A DNA stretch of 16,695 nucleotides from an uncultured Sphingobacteriales bacterium (lineage in GTDB: Bacteria > Bacteroidota > Bacteroidia > Chitinophagales > Chitinophagaceae), in NCBI GenBank assembly GCA_946887085.1, contig CAMPKG010000027.1, positions 1 through 16,695 on the forward strand, written 5' to 3'. Shown here one piece after another: positions 9,980-16,695 of the stretch. The notes under the pieces were generated by a model, which worked only from the letters and a program-made list of their open reading frames with translations, had not been told where the DNA came from and made no database searches. The position numbers and the translations under genes are program-made. Each line of letters starts with the position of its first letter. Position 1 is the stretch's first letter.

Positions 9980-9987
9980 TACCTTTG
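9980..9987 (+). promoter_or_regulatory. -7 promoter box of the Cys-rich lipoprotein gene
   Basis: TACCTTTG matches TAnnTTTG exactly and ends 20 nt before the ATG at 10008. A TTTA at 9953-9956 is the nearest -33-like element, 23 nt upstream, slightly far. Confidence 0.55.
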
Positions 9988-10007
9988 TCATCGTAAAAAT
10001 CCCAGTT

Positions 10008-10562
10008 ATGAGAAATCAGCTTTTATTACTCGCTGCAGGCGCAACCTTGTTTGCTGCTTCGTGTAAAAAATCAGACAACATTGTTTGCGATGCAAAACCT
10101 GCGGCAAACACAGAAGCCACCTCTAAAAAAGCCGGAGTACCTTTTACAGGTTCAATGGTGTATGCATTTGGTACGGAAGCCAACCTTCCTTGCGAATGCG
10201 GTTCGTTCTTCCCGATCGGAACATTGGCAGGAACAGGTAACCTAAGCCATCTTGGCAATGCCACCTCAATGATCAAACCATGCGTGGCTCCTTTGATACA
10301 AAATGGCCAGCAAATAGGTGATCATGTAGGTGTAGAGTGCGGTTCGTTTGTTGCTGCAAATGGTGACGAGCTGTTTTGTCATACTTATCCTTACAACCTG
10401 ATGTATACTGCAACAGCAGCCGTAGGTACTATCACCTGCGATTTTGTTGGCGGAACAGGTAAATTCAAAAATGCAACGGGCAGCTTTACCGGAACCATCA
10501 CGGTTCCTTATGGTCAGGGTATTGCCAATTTTACCAACATCAACGGTCTTATAAACTATTAA
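10008..10562 (+). CDS. Cysteine-rich hypothetical lipoprotein (184 aa)
   Basis: Signal peptide with lipobox LFAASC; C19 would be lipidated. The mature protein has seven further cysteines (C27, C62, C64, C92, C111, C124, C144), high for a periplasmic or surface lipoprotein of this size. The motif ECGSF occurs twice (63-67 and 110-114). GTGNLSHLGNAT (75-86) and GGTGKFKNATGSFTGTITVP (148-167) resemble the glycine-rich turns of small beta-barrel proteins seen in many environmental bacteria; the second resembles the GTGxFxxATG signature of allene-oxide-cyclase-like barrels. That similarity is by eye only. No enzyme residues are recognised. It is a single-gene unit with its own -7 box and a strong terminator. 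Confidence 0.82.
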   Translation: MRNQLLLLAAGATLFAASCKKSDNIVCDAKPAANTEATSKKAGVPFTGSMVYAFGTEANLPCECGSFFPIGTLAGTGNLSHLGNATSMIKPCVAPLIQNGQQIGDHVGVECGSFVAANGDELFCHTYPYNLMYTATAAVGTITCDFVGGTGKFKNATGSFTGTITVPYGQGIANFTNINGLINY

Positions 10563-10582
10563 GACGATCAGATCATAAAATG

Positions 10583-10610
10583 AAGCCGGTGCAAATGCAC
10601 CGGCTTTTTT
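10583..10610 (+). terminator. Terminator after the Cys-rich lipoprotein gene
   Basis: AAGCCGGTGCA (10583-10593) pairs perfectly with TGCACCGGCTT (10596-10606) and is followed by a run of six T (10605-10610). It begins 20 nt after the stop codon. Confidence 0.92.
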
Positions 10611-10645
10611 CATGTGCTTATGTGAGATCATATTCGCAAAATCAA

Positions 10646-10653
10646 TAACTTTA
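10646..10653 (+). promoter_or_regulatory. Candidate -7 box of the S8 protease gene
   Basis: TAACTTTA matches TAnnTTTG at 7 of 8 positions, with a G one base further on (10654), and ends 17 nt before the ATG. It has the same TTTAG ending as the cytochrome promoter. No clear -33 element. Confidence 0.4.
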
Positions 10654-10670
10654 GAATATAACTCAATCTG

Positions 10671-13600
10671 ATGCGAAAACTATTATTCCTGTCCCTGTTG
10701 TCCTTGGTCACTATTACCGTAAGGGCCCAAAACTATTCTGTTCAGCTGCAGTCAGGCAGCTTTGTTCCTGCAGAAAACCGCGTAGGTGACCTGAGCTATA
10801 AAAATGCCGAGCTTGTAAACGGTTTTTATTTCAGGTTCATACAGTTCAAAGACATCCCTACCGAAGAGCAGAAGCGTGCTATCGAAAACAAGGGTGTGCG
10901 GTTATACAACTACTTGCCGCATAACACATTCACTGCGGCCATACCTGCGTCGCTGGCCCTGTCACAGATAGATGATGGCAATATCCGTTCGATCTTTGTA
11001 ATAGAACCACGTCACAAGCTCGACGAGCTGTTGTCAAAGGGTACATATCCCAAGTGGGCTAAGCGCGGGCCAGGTAAAATAGAGCTTAACGTTTTGCACC
11101 ACCCGGGCTTATCGTCCGTGGAAGTGGGCGAATGGTTGCAGCAGGCGGGCGCAAAACTGCTGTATTCCATAGACGATATCGACGCACACCGTATTATTAT
11201 TAACACCAGCCAGATCAATACGATCGCTGCACTGCCCTATATCTACTATTTAGAGCCGTTCGACGACAACCCGCGTCCTGACAACCTCGTTGGCCGTACA
11301 GATCACAGGTCTAATATGCTGGCGACGGACTACTCCAATGGTTTGAAGTATGATGGTACTGGTGTTACCGTAGCGCTGAATGATGATGGTGTCATCGGAC
11401 CTCATATTGATTACCACGGCAGGATGTACGGACAGTTCATAACTAATAACAGCGGAGACCATGGCGATCACTGCGCGGGAACCATTTTTGCCGCCGGCAA
11501 TAGAAACCCGGTCGGCCGCGGTATGGCATTCGGCGCACAGCTGGGCGCCTACGGAGTCGGCGGCTTTCCTAGTGGCTACCAGGCATTCGATAGTATTAAC
11601 AGCCACTACAACAAACATGGTGTACGCATCACATCTACTTCTTACAGCAATGGCAATAACTCAGGCTATACCTCGCTGGCGCGGATGATGGATATACAAA
11701 CCAATACGATGCCGCAGCTCATACACGTATTCTCCGCAGGTAATGCAGGCAGTTCCGATTTCGGTTGGGGCGCCGGGCCTGGCTGGGCCAACATTACGGG
11801 CGGACACAAACAGGCAAAGAATGTGATGACGACGGGTAACCTTAATTATACCGATGGTCTCTCCACCTCGAGCAGCCGGGGCCCAGCACGCGACGGGCGT
11901 ATCAAGCCGGACATCTGTGCTGTAGGCTCTTCTGTATACTCAACCAGCAATCCTCACAACTATGTGACCAAGAGCGGAACTTCAATGGCTTGCCCCGGTA
12001 TTGCAGGTACATTGGCACAGCTTTACCACGCATACAAATCATTGAACAGTGGCAACAACCCGCGTTCTGCACTAATGAAAGCAGTTATGCTCAACACTGC
12101 AGACGACCTCGGCAATGCGGGACCCGATTATAAATTCGGATGGGGACGTGTGAACGCACGCAGGGCTTTGACTATTCTGCAGAATAACCAATACAGTTAC
12201 GACTCTGTAACGCACACCGGTGTCAAGAATCATACGATCACTGTACCGTCGGGAGTTTCAGAAGTGAGAGTAATGGTCTACTGGCACGACTATGAGGCAA
12301 CAGCCGGGGCGGCAAAAGCGCTGGTAAATAATCTCGATATGAAGGTCACTACACCTTCGTCGACACAGGTATTTCCATGGATACTTAACCCGACAAAGAA
12401 CGCGACGCTCGTAAACCTGCCTGCCGTGCAAGGTGTAGACACCCTTAACAATGTGGAGCAAGTTACCATCCCAAATCCTGCTGCGGGCAACTACACAGTG
12501 ACTGTAACCGGCACCCAGGTGCCCCAGGGGCCACAACGTTATTACATGGTCTATGAGTTCGTTAATAGCGACGTTACACTGATCTATCCCAGTGGTGGCG
12601 AATCATTGGTACCGGGTATCCAGGAAACGATACGCTGGGACGCGCATGGCAACTCCGGAACATTTTCATTGCAATACTCTGCCAACAATGGTGCTACCTG
12701 GTCAAATATCGCAACTACAGTTTCTTCAAGCCTCAGGCATTTTGACTGGACACCGCCATCAACAGTTACCGGCGAAGCTCTAATACGCGTTACACGTGGT
12801 TCATCCAGCGATCAGTCGAATGCGCCATTCTCTATTATTGGCGTACCTACAAACCTCAACGTAGTTTGGGTTTGTTACGACTCTTTGCTTGTCACTTATT
12901 CTTCGGTGACAGGCGCCACCGGTTATATCGTTTCGATATTGGGACAGAAGTATATGGACTCCGCCGGATCTTCAACCACCACGTCTTGCGTTGTAAAAGG
13001 AGTGAACACCCTACAACCCGGTTGGTTCAGCGTACAGGCAACCGGCCCCAACAACTGTAAAGGCCGTCGCGCGCTGGCGCAACAATACCAGGCATTGCCA
13101 TTTAACTGTACCATTACTACCGACATTGCTGTTACCAATGGCATATCTCCTGTTGCTAACACAGCTATCAGCTGTAATGCAACACCCTTCAAGGACTCTG
13201 TGCGTATCGAGATAAAGAACAATGGTAATACCAACATGAGCAACATACCGGTAAAATATGCAGTGGACAATGCTGCGCCTGTCAGCGAAGTTTTTGCAGG
13301 GCCGGTAAACCCGTTCGCCACTGCTACTTTTACATTCAGCCAGCCTGTCACGCTTTCAACTGCTGGGACACACGACCTGAAAGTTTGGGCCGAAGCCGCA
13401 GGTGATCTTAGTCCATTCAACGATACGTTCAGCTGGCAGAAGACAATATCTTACCCGGTTGTTAAACCACTTCCACTCAGCCAGGATTTTGAAACTTTTA
13501 CACTTTGTGATACATCCGCTAACTGCGGCCTTCATGTATGCAATCTTGCTGACGGCTGGACAAACGACCTGAACAATATTGACGACAGTGCAGACTGGCG

Positions 13601-14297
13601 CATCAACAGCGGGCCCACCCCATCGGCCATAGCGCCGGGAACAACGGGACCGCAACAGGATTTCAAACCAGGCACCCCTGATGGACAGTATGCCTATATA
13701 GAAGCATCAGATTGCTTTGGTGAGCAGGCAAACCTGATATCGCCCTGTATTGATCTTTCAGGTGCACTGAGCCCGAAACTAAAGTTCGCTTACCACATGT
13801 CCGGTTCCGCTATGGGTGAGCTACACGTAGATGTATTGACAGACGGACAATGGACGGATGATATAATGCCCGTGATATCAGGTGACCAGGGCAATAGCTG
13901 GAAATCTGTCATAGTGCCCCTGGCCGGATTCGGTGGCAAAATAGTGAATGTGCGTTTCAGGGGTGTAACAGGCGCCGGGTTAGAAAGTGATATAGCCATC
14001 GATGACGTTTCATTTTTCAACGCGGTTAATGTAACAGACGTCCACAATGACCTGCAAATGGATATCTACCCAAATCCTTCTGATGGTTACTATACTTTAC
14101 GGTTTGCAGGCGTGGCGGGAAAGGTTGAGCTGGTGGTAACGGATATCAGAGGTCGCGTGATGTTGGAAAAGTCAGGAACGGTGCAGCAAGGTATCACCAC
14201 CGAAAAATTGGATCTGAACAATGCTCCCGCCGGTGTTTACCTGTTGACGGTGCAGGCGGGCGATCAGAAACATAATTACAAACTGGTAAAATACTAG
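10671..14297 (+). CDS. Secreted subtilisin-like (S8) protease with T9SS sorting domain
   Basis: A 1208-residue exported serine protease. Layout: Sec signal peptide (1-20, ending VRAQ); propeptide of two similar modules (about 55-115 and 138-200); S8 catalytic domain (about 225-500) with Asp in VALNDDG (D238), His in DHGDHCAG (H264), oxyanion Asn in FSAGN (N358) and Ser in SGTSMACPG (S438); a jelly-roll/P-domain-like region (about 515-632); an FN3-like module starting near 635 (YPSGGES) and another near 724; a CARDB-like module (about 817-930); a MAM/jelly-roll-like module (about 934-1118) containing several cysteines; and a type A sorting domain (1123-1208) with YPNPSDG and a KLVKY end. It should cross the outer membrane by T9SS with the tail removed or lipid-anchored. 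The triad is intact; substrate unknown, probably extracellular protein used as food. It is a single-gene unit. Confidence 0.95.
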   Translation: MRKLLFLSLLSLVTITVRAQNYSVQLQSGSFVPAENRVGDLSYKNAELVNGFYFRFIQFKDIPTEEQKRAIENKGVRLYNYLPHNTFTAAIPASLALSQIDDGNIRSIFVIEPRHKLDELLSKGTYPKWAKRGPGKIELNVLHHPGLSSVEVGEWLQQAGAKLLYSIDDIDAHRIIINTSQINTIAALPYIYYLEPFDDNPRPDNLVGRTDHRSNMLATDYSNGLKYDGTGVTVALNDDGVIGPHIDYHGRMYGQFITNNSGDHGDHCAGTIFAAGNRNPVGRGMAFGAQLGAYGVGGFPSGYQAFDSINSHYNKHGVRITSTSYSNGNNSGYTSLARMMDIQTNTMPQLIHVFSAGNAGSSDFGWGAGPGWANITGGHKQAKNVMTTGNLNYTDGLSTSSSRGPARDGRIKPDICAVGSSVYSTSNPHNYVTKSGTSMACPGIAGTLAQLYHAYKSLNSGNNPRSALMKAVMLNTADDLGNAGPDYKFGWGRVNARRALTILQNNQYSYDSVTHTGVKNHTITVPSGVSEVRVMVYWHDYEATAGAAKALVNNLDMKVTTPSSTQVFPWILNPTKNATLVNLPAVQGVDTLNNVEQVTIPNPAAGNYTVTVTGTQVPQGPQRYYMVYEFVNSDVTLIYPSGGESLVPGIQETIRWDAHGNSGTFSLQYSANNGATWSNIATTVSSSLRHFDWTPPSTVTGEALIRVTRGSSSDQSNAPFSIIGVPTNLNVVWVCYDSLLVTYSSVTGATGYIVSILGQKYMDSAGSSTTTSCVVKGVNTLQPGWFSVQATGPNNCKGRRALAQQYQALPFNCTITTDIAVTNGISPVANTAISCNATPFKDSVRIEIKNNGNTNMSNIPVKYAVDNAAPVSEVFAGPVNPFATATFTFSQPVTLSTAGTHDLKVWAEAAGDLSPFNDTFSWQKTISYPVVKPLPLSQDFETFTLCDTSANCGLHVCNLADGWTNDLNNIDDSADWRINSGPTPSAIAPGTTGPQQDFKPGTPDGQYAYIEASDCFGEQANLISPCIDLSGALSPKLKFAYHMSGSAMGELHVDVLTDGQWTDDIMPVISGDQGNSWKSVIVPLAGFGGKIVNVRFRGVTGAGLESDIAIDDVSFFNAVNVTDVHNDLQMDIYPNPSDGYYTLRFAGVAGKVELVVTDIRGRVMLEKSGTVQQGITTEKLDLNNAPAGVYLLTVQAGDQKHNYKLVKY

Positions 14298-14319
14298 GCG
14301 ATTCCTCTTTATAAGAAGT

Positions 14320-14345
14320 GCCGGCAAATTGCTGGCTCTTTTTTT
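14320..14345 (+). terminator. Terminator after the S8 protease gene
   Basis: GCCGGCA (14320-14326) pairs with TGCTGGC (14330-14336) with one G-T pair and a 3-nt loop, followed by TCTTTTTTT (14337-14345). It starts 23 nt after the stop. Confidence 0.8.
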
Positions 14346-14360
14346 GTGTGGAGGATTGGT

Positions 14361-14894
14361 ATGAAATATATCATAATTGCAACTTTCCTATTGCTCTCAT
14401 GCTCGAACAACACGCGACAATCTGAAGAGCGCATCTCAGCGGCGGACACGCTGAAACAGGAAACCAACACGCTTGAAGAGAATGAGCCACTCACTTCGGC
14501 TGATAAGCAACAAACCGAGGCTCTGCCCCCAGAACAAACCGCGCCGGCTGATGAGAAGCAGACAGACGGTAAGGATGAGACAACGGAAGGACGGGTCTAT
14601 GCGAACAAAAGATTCAGGAATGTGAGCGTCAATAAACAAGCCGGGGGCAAATATCTTATAACAGGTGAAGGCCAGATATTCGAGGCTTCCTTCAGCTGGA
14701 TAATTGAAGATGGCCATAACGAGCTTGCATCTGGCTATGTAACTACCGACGCAGGTGCGCCTGAATGGGGCAAGTTTTCCTTTTCTGTAAAACCGCCGGC
14801 ACGAAAACCCAACACGAGCCTCCACCTGGTAATTTTTGAAACAAGCGCTAAAGACGGGAGCAGGCAGTACGAGTTGCCCCTGCCGCTTGATTAA
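14361..14894 (+). CDS. Lipoprotein with Gmad2-like immunoglobulin domain
   Basis: A 177-residue predicted lipoprotein: short hydrophobic signal, lipobox LLLSC with C14 lipidated, then a long acidic Glu/Thr/Gln-rich linker (about 16-80) and a C-terminal domain (about 84-177). That domain carries features of Gmad2, the Ig-like domain found beside GerM in spore-formers: IFEASFSW (106-113), a GYVTTD strand (125-130), the GAPEWGKF core (132-139) and FETSAKDGS (159-167). The ATG at 14361 is preferred over a frame-open GTG at 14346 because a GGAGGA sequence (14350-14355) precedes it and the lipobox is then at a normal distance. It lies 15 nt after the protease terminator T-run, so its promoter is unclear; read-through is possible. 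Function in a non-sporulating lineage is unknown. Confidence 0.85.
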   Translation: MKYIIIATFLLLSCSNNTRQSEERISAADTLKQETNTLEENEPLTSADKQQTEALPPEQTAPADEKQTDGKDETTEGRVYANKRFRNVSVNKQAGGKYLITGEGQIFEASFSWIIEDGHNELASGYVTTDAGAPEWGKFSFSVKPPARKPNTSLHLVIFETSAKDGSRQYELPLPLD

Positions 14895-14911
14895 AGGCTA
14901 TAGCATTCCGT

Positions 14912-14919
14912 TATATTTG
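14912..14919 (+). promoter_or_regulatory. -7 promoter box of dinB
   Basis: TATATTTG matches TAnnTTTG exactly and ends 14 nt before the dinB ATG; TTG at 14887-14889 is a possible -33 element, 22 nt upstream. It lies in the 39-bp gap after the lipoprotein gene, so dinB probably has its own start of transcription. I see no obvious LexA-type palindrome in this gap. Confidence 0.55.
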
Positions 14920-14933
14920 CTGAAGCTGCAAAG

Positions 14934-16043
14934 ATGTCAACCGACGCATTACAACCACCACAACGTAAGATCATCCATATCGATATGGATGCATTCTATG
15001 CATCGGTAGAGCAGCGCGACAATCCCGAATACCGCGGCAAACCGATCGTGGTAGGAGGTTCACCACAGGGACGAGGGGGCGTTGTTGCTACTGCAAGTTA
15101 TGAGGCACGGAAATACGGGATACGTTCCGCCATGCCTTCAAAAAAAGCGTTCGAGCTTTGCCCCGAGGCAATATTTGTTGTTCCCCGGTTTGCTGCTTAC
15201 AAAGAGGTATCACGAAACATACGCGAAATATTCTCGCGATACACTGACCTGATAGAACCATTGTCCCTTGACGAGGCTTACCTTGATGTAACGCACGACA
15301 AACAAAATATCGGATCAGCAATAGAAATAGCAAAACAGATAAAGGAAGCGATAAAAGAAGAATTACAGCTGACTGCCTCTGCAGGTGTGTCAGTAAACAA
15401 ATTTGTAGCCAAAATAGCCTCTGACATGAACAAGCCTGATGGGCTGACATTTATTGCACCATCGGCCATAGAAGCATTCATGGAGCAGCTGCCTGTTGAA
15501 AAATTCTTTGGTGTAGGTAAAGTAACCGCTGAAAAAATGAAAGGCATAGGCCTGAATACGGGAGCTGACCTCAAGAAACTTACAGAAGACGAATTAGTCA
15601 GGCATTTTGGCAAGAGCGGTTATTTCTATTACCGCATTGTAAGGGGTAAGGATGACCGCGCGGTAAGACCGGACCGGGAAACCAAGTCACTGGGTGCAGA
15701 GGACACCTTCCCTTATGATCTCACCGATATCGGCGAAATGAATGCAGAACTCGAAAAGATCGCAAAAATGGTGCACGACAGGCTGGAACGGTATCAACTG
15801 AAAGGCAGAACGATAACAGTAAAAATAAAGTACAGCGATTTTAAACTGATAACAAGAAGCCAATCGATGCAGGAAGGGATAAATGACACCGCGACGATCG
15901 TCCAAGTTTCGAAACGTCTGCTTGCAGCAACAGACCTTAACGGCAAAAAGGTCCGGCTACTGGGCATTACATTGTCAAACTTTCATGAGCCTGCACCAAA
16001 GGAAAAAAGAAACGGTAACACCGGCCAATTAAAGTTATTTTAG
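14934..16043 (+). CDS. dinB: DNA polymerase IV (Y-family translesion polymerase)
   Basis: Error-prone polymerase that extends past damaged template bases. At 369 residues it is full length. The palm motif HIDMDAFYASVE (15-26) supplies metal ligand D17 and the steric-gate position Y22; the second motif LSLDEAYLDV (110-119) supplies D113 and E114. The helix-hairpin-helix region contains VEKFFGVGKVTAEKMKGIG and the little-finger domain follows (about 240-355). The protein ends in QLKLF, a textbook beta-clamp binding peptide, so the C-terminus is intact. Damage induction is typical of the family but no operator is visible. It is convergent with the response regulator gene, with 95 bp between the stops and no clear terminator hairpin. 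Confidence 0.97.
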   Translation: MSTDALQPPQRKIIHIDMDAFYASVEQRDNPEYRGKPIVVGGSPQGRGGVVATASYEARKYGIRSAMPSKKAFELCPEAIFVVPRFAAYKEVSRNIREIFSRYTDLIEPLSLDEAYLDVTHDKQNIGSAIEIAKQIKEAIKEELQLTASAGVSVNKFVAKIASDMNKPDGLTFIAPSAIEAFMEQLPVEKFFGVGKVTAEKMKGIGLNTGADLKKLTEDELVRHFGKSGYFYYRIVRGKDDRAVRPDRETKSLGAEDTFPYDLTDIGEMNAELEKIAKMVHDRLERYQLKGRTITVKIKYSDFKLITRSQSMQEGINDTATIVQVSKRLLAATDLNGKKVRLLGITLSNFHEPAPKEKRNGNTGQLKLF

Positions 16044-16138
16044 GGAACATGCTCGCCGGGCAGAACTACCAGGCTATCATAGAACTTGAGCAGCGCGCAG
16101 ATGGCCTGTTGTTCACGTAAAGGGAATACTGTTTTAGT

Positions 16139-16561
16139 TTACACTTTTGTGTTCATCAGGTCTATCATCAGGTTGAACGCATCCATCGACGAAGGATTAC
16201 TTAGTTTAAAAGGCTTTATGATATACCCGGAAACGCCAAGAGCTCTTGCTTTCTCCATGTCGGCCTTTTCACTTGATGTGGTGATCATAAAACACTTAAG
16301 CTGTTTCCACTCCTCGGTTTGCCTGATGGTAGCAAGCAGCTCTACCCCATTCATCCTGGGCATATTGATGTCGATCAATACAAAATCGGGCAGCTTGCTC
16401 ATGCCGTGCCCTTCAAGATCGCGCAGGATGTCGATCGCCTCCTCGCCATTTTTAGCCACGTGAAGCTGGTACAATATGTTCATCTTGTCGAGCGACCGCT
16501 GTATATTGATCACGTCCAGCTGGTCGTCTTCCGCCATTAAAATGTTCACTACTTTATCCAT
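16139..16561 (-). CDS. CheY-like single-domain response regulator
   Basis: A 140-residue receiver domain with no output domain. Phosphoacceptor D64 (LIDINMPRMNG), acidic pair D12-D13 (AEDDQLD), signalling T94/T95 (MITTSS) and K116 (IIKPF) are all present, so it should be phosphorylated. The insert GHGMSKLPD before the active-site strand is typical of the Rcp1-like receivers that pair with phytochrome or PAS-type kinases. The start lies 3 nt after the stop of the upstream histidine kinase gene, indicating translational coupling and a cognate pair. How the signal leaves the receiver is not visible here; a protein-protein output or a phosphorelay step is likely. Confidence 0.94.
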   Translation of the reverse strand: MDKVVNILMAEDDQLDVINIQRSLDKMNILYQLHVAKNGEEAIDILRDLEGHGMSKLPDFVLIDINMPRMNGVELLATIRQTEEWKQLKCFMITTSSEKADMEKARALGVSGYIIKPFKLSNPSSMDAFNLMIDLMNTKV

Positions 16562-16564
16562 GCG

Positions 16565-16695
16565 CTATTTTTTAGGCCAGGTGAAAGAAAAAACTGATCC
16601 CTTCCCGGGCTCGGAACTCACTTTTATCGTTTCCTTTTTCTCATCGAGTATCTTTTTTACTATCGCCAACCCCACCCCGGTGCTCTCAACAGTAT
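16565..16695 (-). CDS. Sensor histidine kinase, C-terminal end only (partial)
   Basis: The 3' end of a minus-strand gene, entering from the right edge; stop TAG at 16565-16567. The 42 visible residues contain the ATP-binding G2 box STGVGLAIVKKI and the closing motif SSEPGKGSVFSFTWP, diagnostic of the HATPase domain of a histidine kinase. Sensor and dimerisation domains lie outside the window, so the signal is unknown. It is followed after 3 nt by the response regulator gene. Confidence 0.9.
   Translation of the reverse strand, partial: TVESTGVGLAIVKKILDEKKETIKVSSEPGKGSVFSFTWPKK

Noticed and set aside
14346..14360. GTG start for the Gmad2-like lipoprotein
   Set aside because: It lies right after the terminator T-run, and the ATG at 14361 has a GGAGGA sequence and gives a normal signal peptide.
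16086..16463. A 125-codon plus-strand frame
   Set aside because: It is antisense to the receiver gene, whose active-site residues are all intact.

Overview
The window looks like chromosomal DNA from a member of the Bacteroidota, most likely near Chitinophagaceae. The evidence is a secreted protease with a type IX secretion (Por) C-terminal sorting domain, short lipoproteins of Bacteroidota type (DUF6438), a ferredoxin plus LuxC-like acyl-CoA reductase pair, and repeated TAnnTTTG -7 promoter boxes 14-24 nt before start codons. I see no mobile element, phage gene, CRISPR array, tRNA or rRNA. Composition and gene style are even across the window, so this reads as core/accessory chromosome rather than an island. 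The left genus-level assignment is inference.

Layout. 1-330: a small lysine-rich ORF and a perfect 12-bp hairpin terminator shared with the end of clpB. 326-2950 (-): the ClpB disaggregase. 3191-4183 (+): a membrane-anchored dihaem cytochrome c with its own promoter and terminator. 4259-5782 (-): a 507-residue beta-rich protein with a CBM9-like N-terminus, an Ig-like C-terminal half and no signal peptide; this is the least explained gene here. 5985-7868 (-): dprA followed by a DUF72 gene, probably one transcript. 7938-8450 (+): DUF6438 lipoprotein ending in a strong terminator. 8484-8831 (-) and 8888-9880 (+): a ferredoxin and a LuxC-type acyl-CoA reductase transcribed divergently from a 56-bp gap. 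10008-10562 (+): a cysteine-rich lipoprotein. 10671-14297 (+): a large secreted S8 protease. 14361-14894 (+): a lipoprotein with a Gmad2-like domain. 14934-16043 (+): dinB (DNA polymerase IV). 16139-16695 (-): a CheY-like response regulator and the 3' end of its histidine kinase, which runs off the window.

How the genes fit together. Most are single-gene units bounded by hairpin terminators. The only likely operons are dprA-DUF72 and the histidine kinase-response regulator pair. DNA handling is represented by DprA and DinB, protein quality control by ClpB, and the cell surface by three lipoproteins, one T9SS protease and the cytochrome. I found no multi-gene system that is clearly new. The best leads are the signal-less 507-residue protein, the Gmad2-like lipoprotein without a sporulation partner, the cysteine-rich lipoprotein with a repeated ECGSF motif, and the duplicated propeptide module in the protease.
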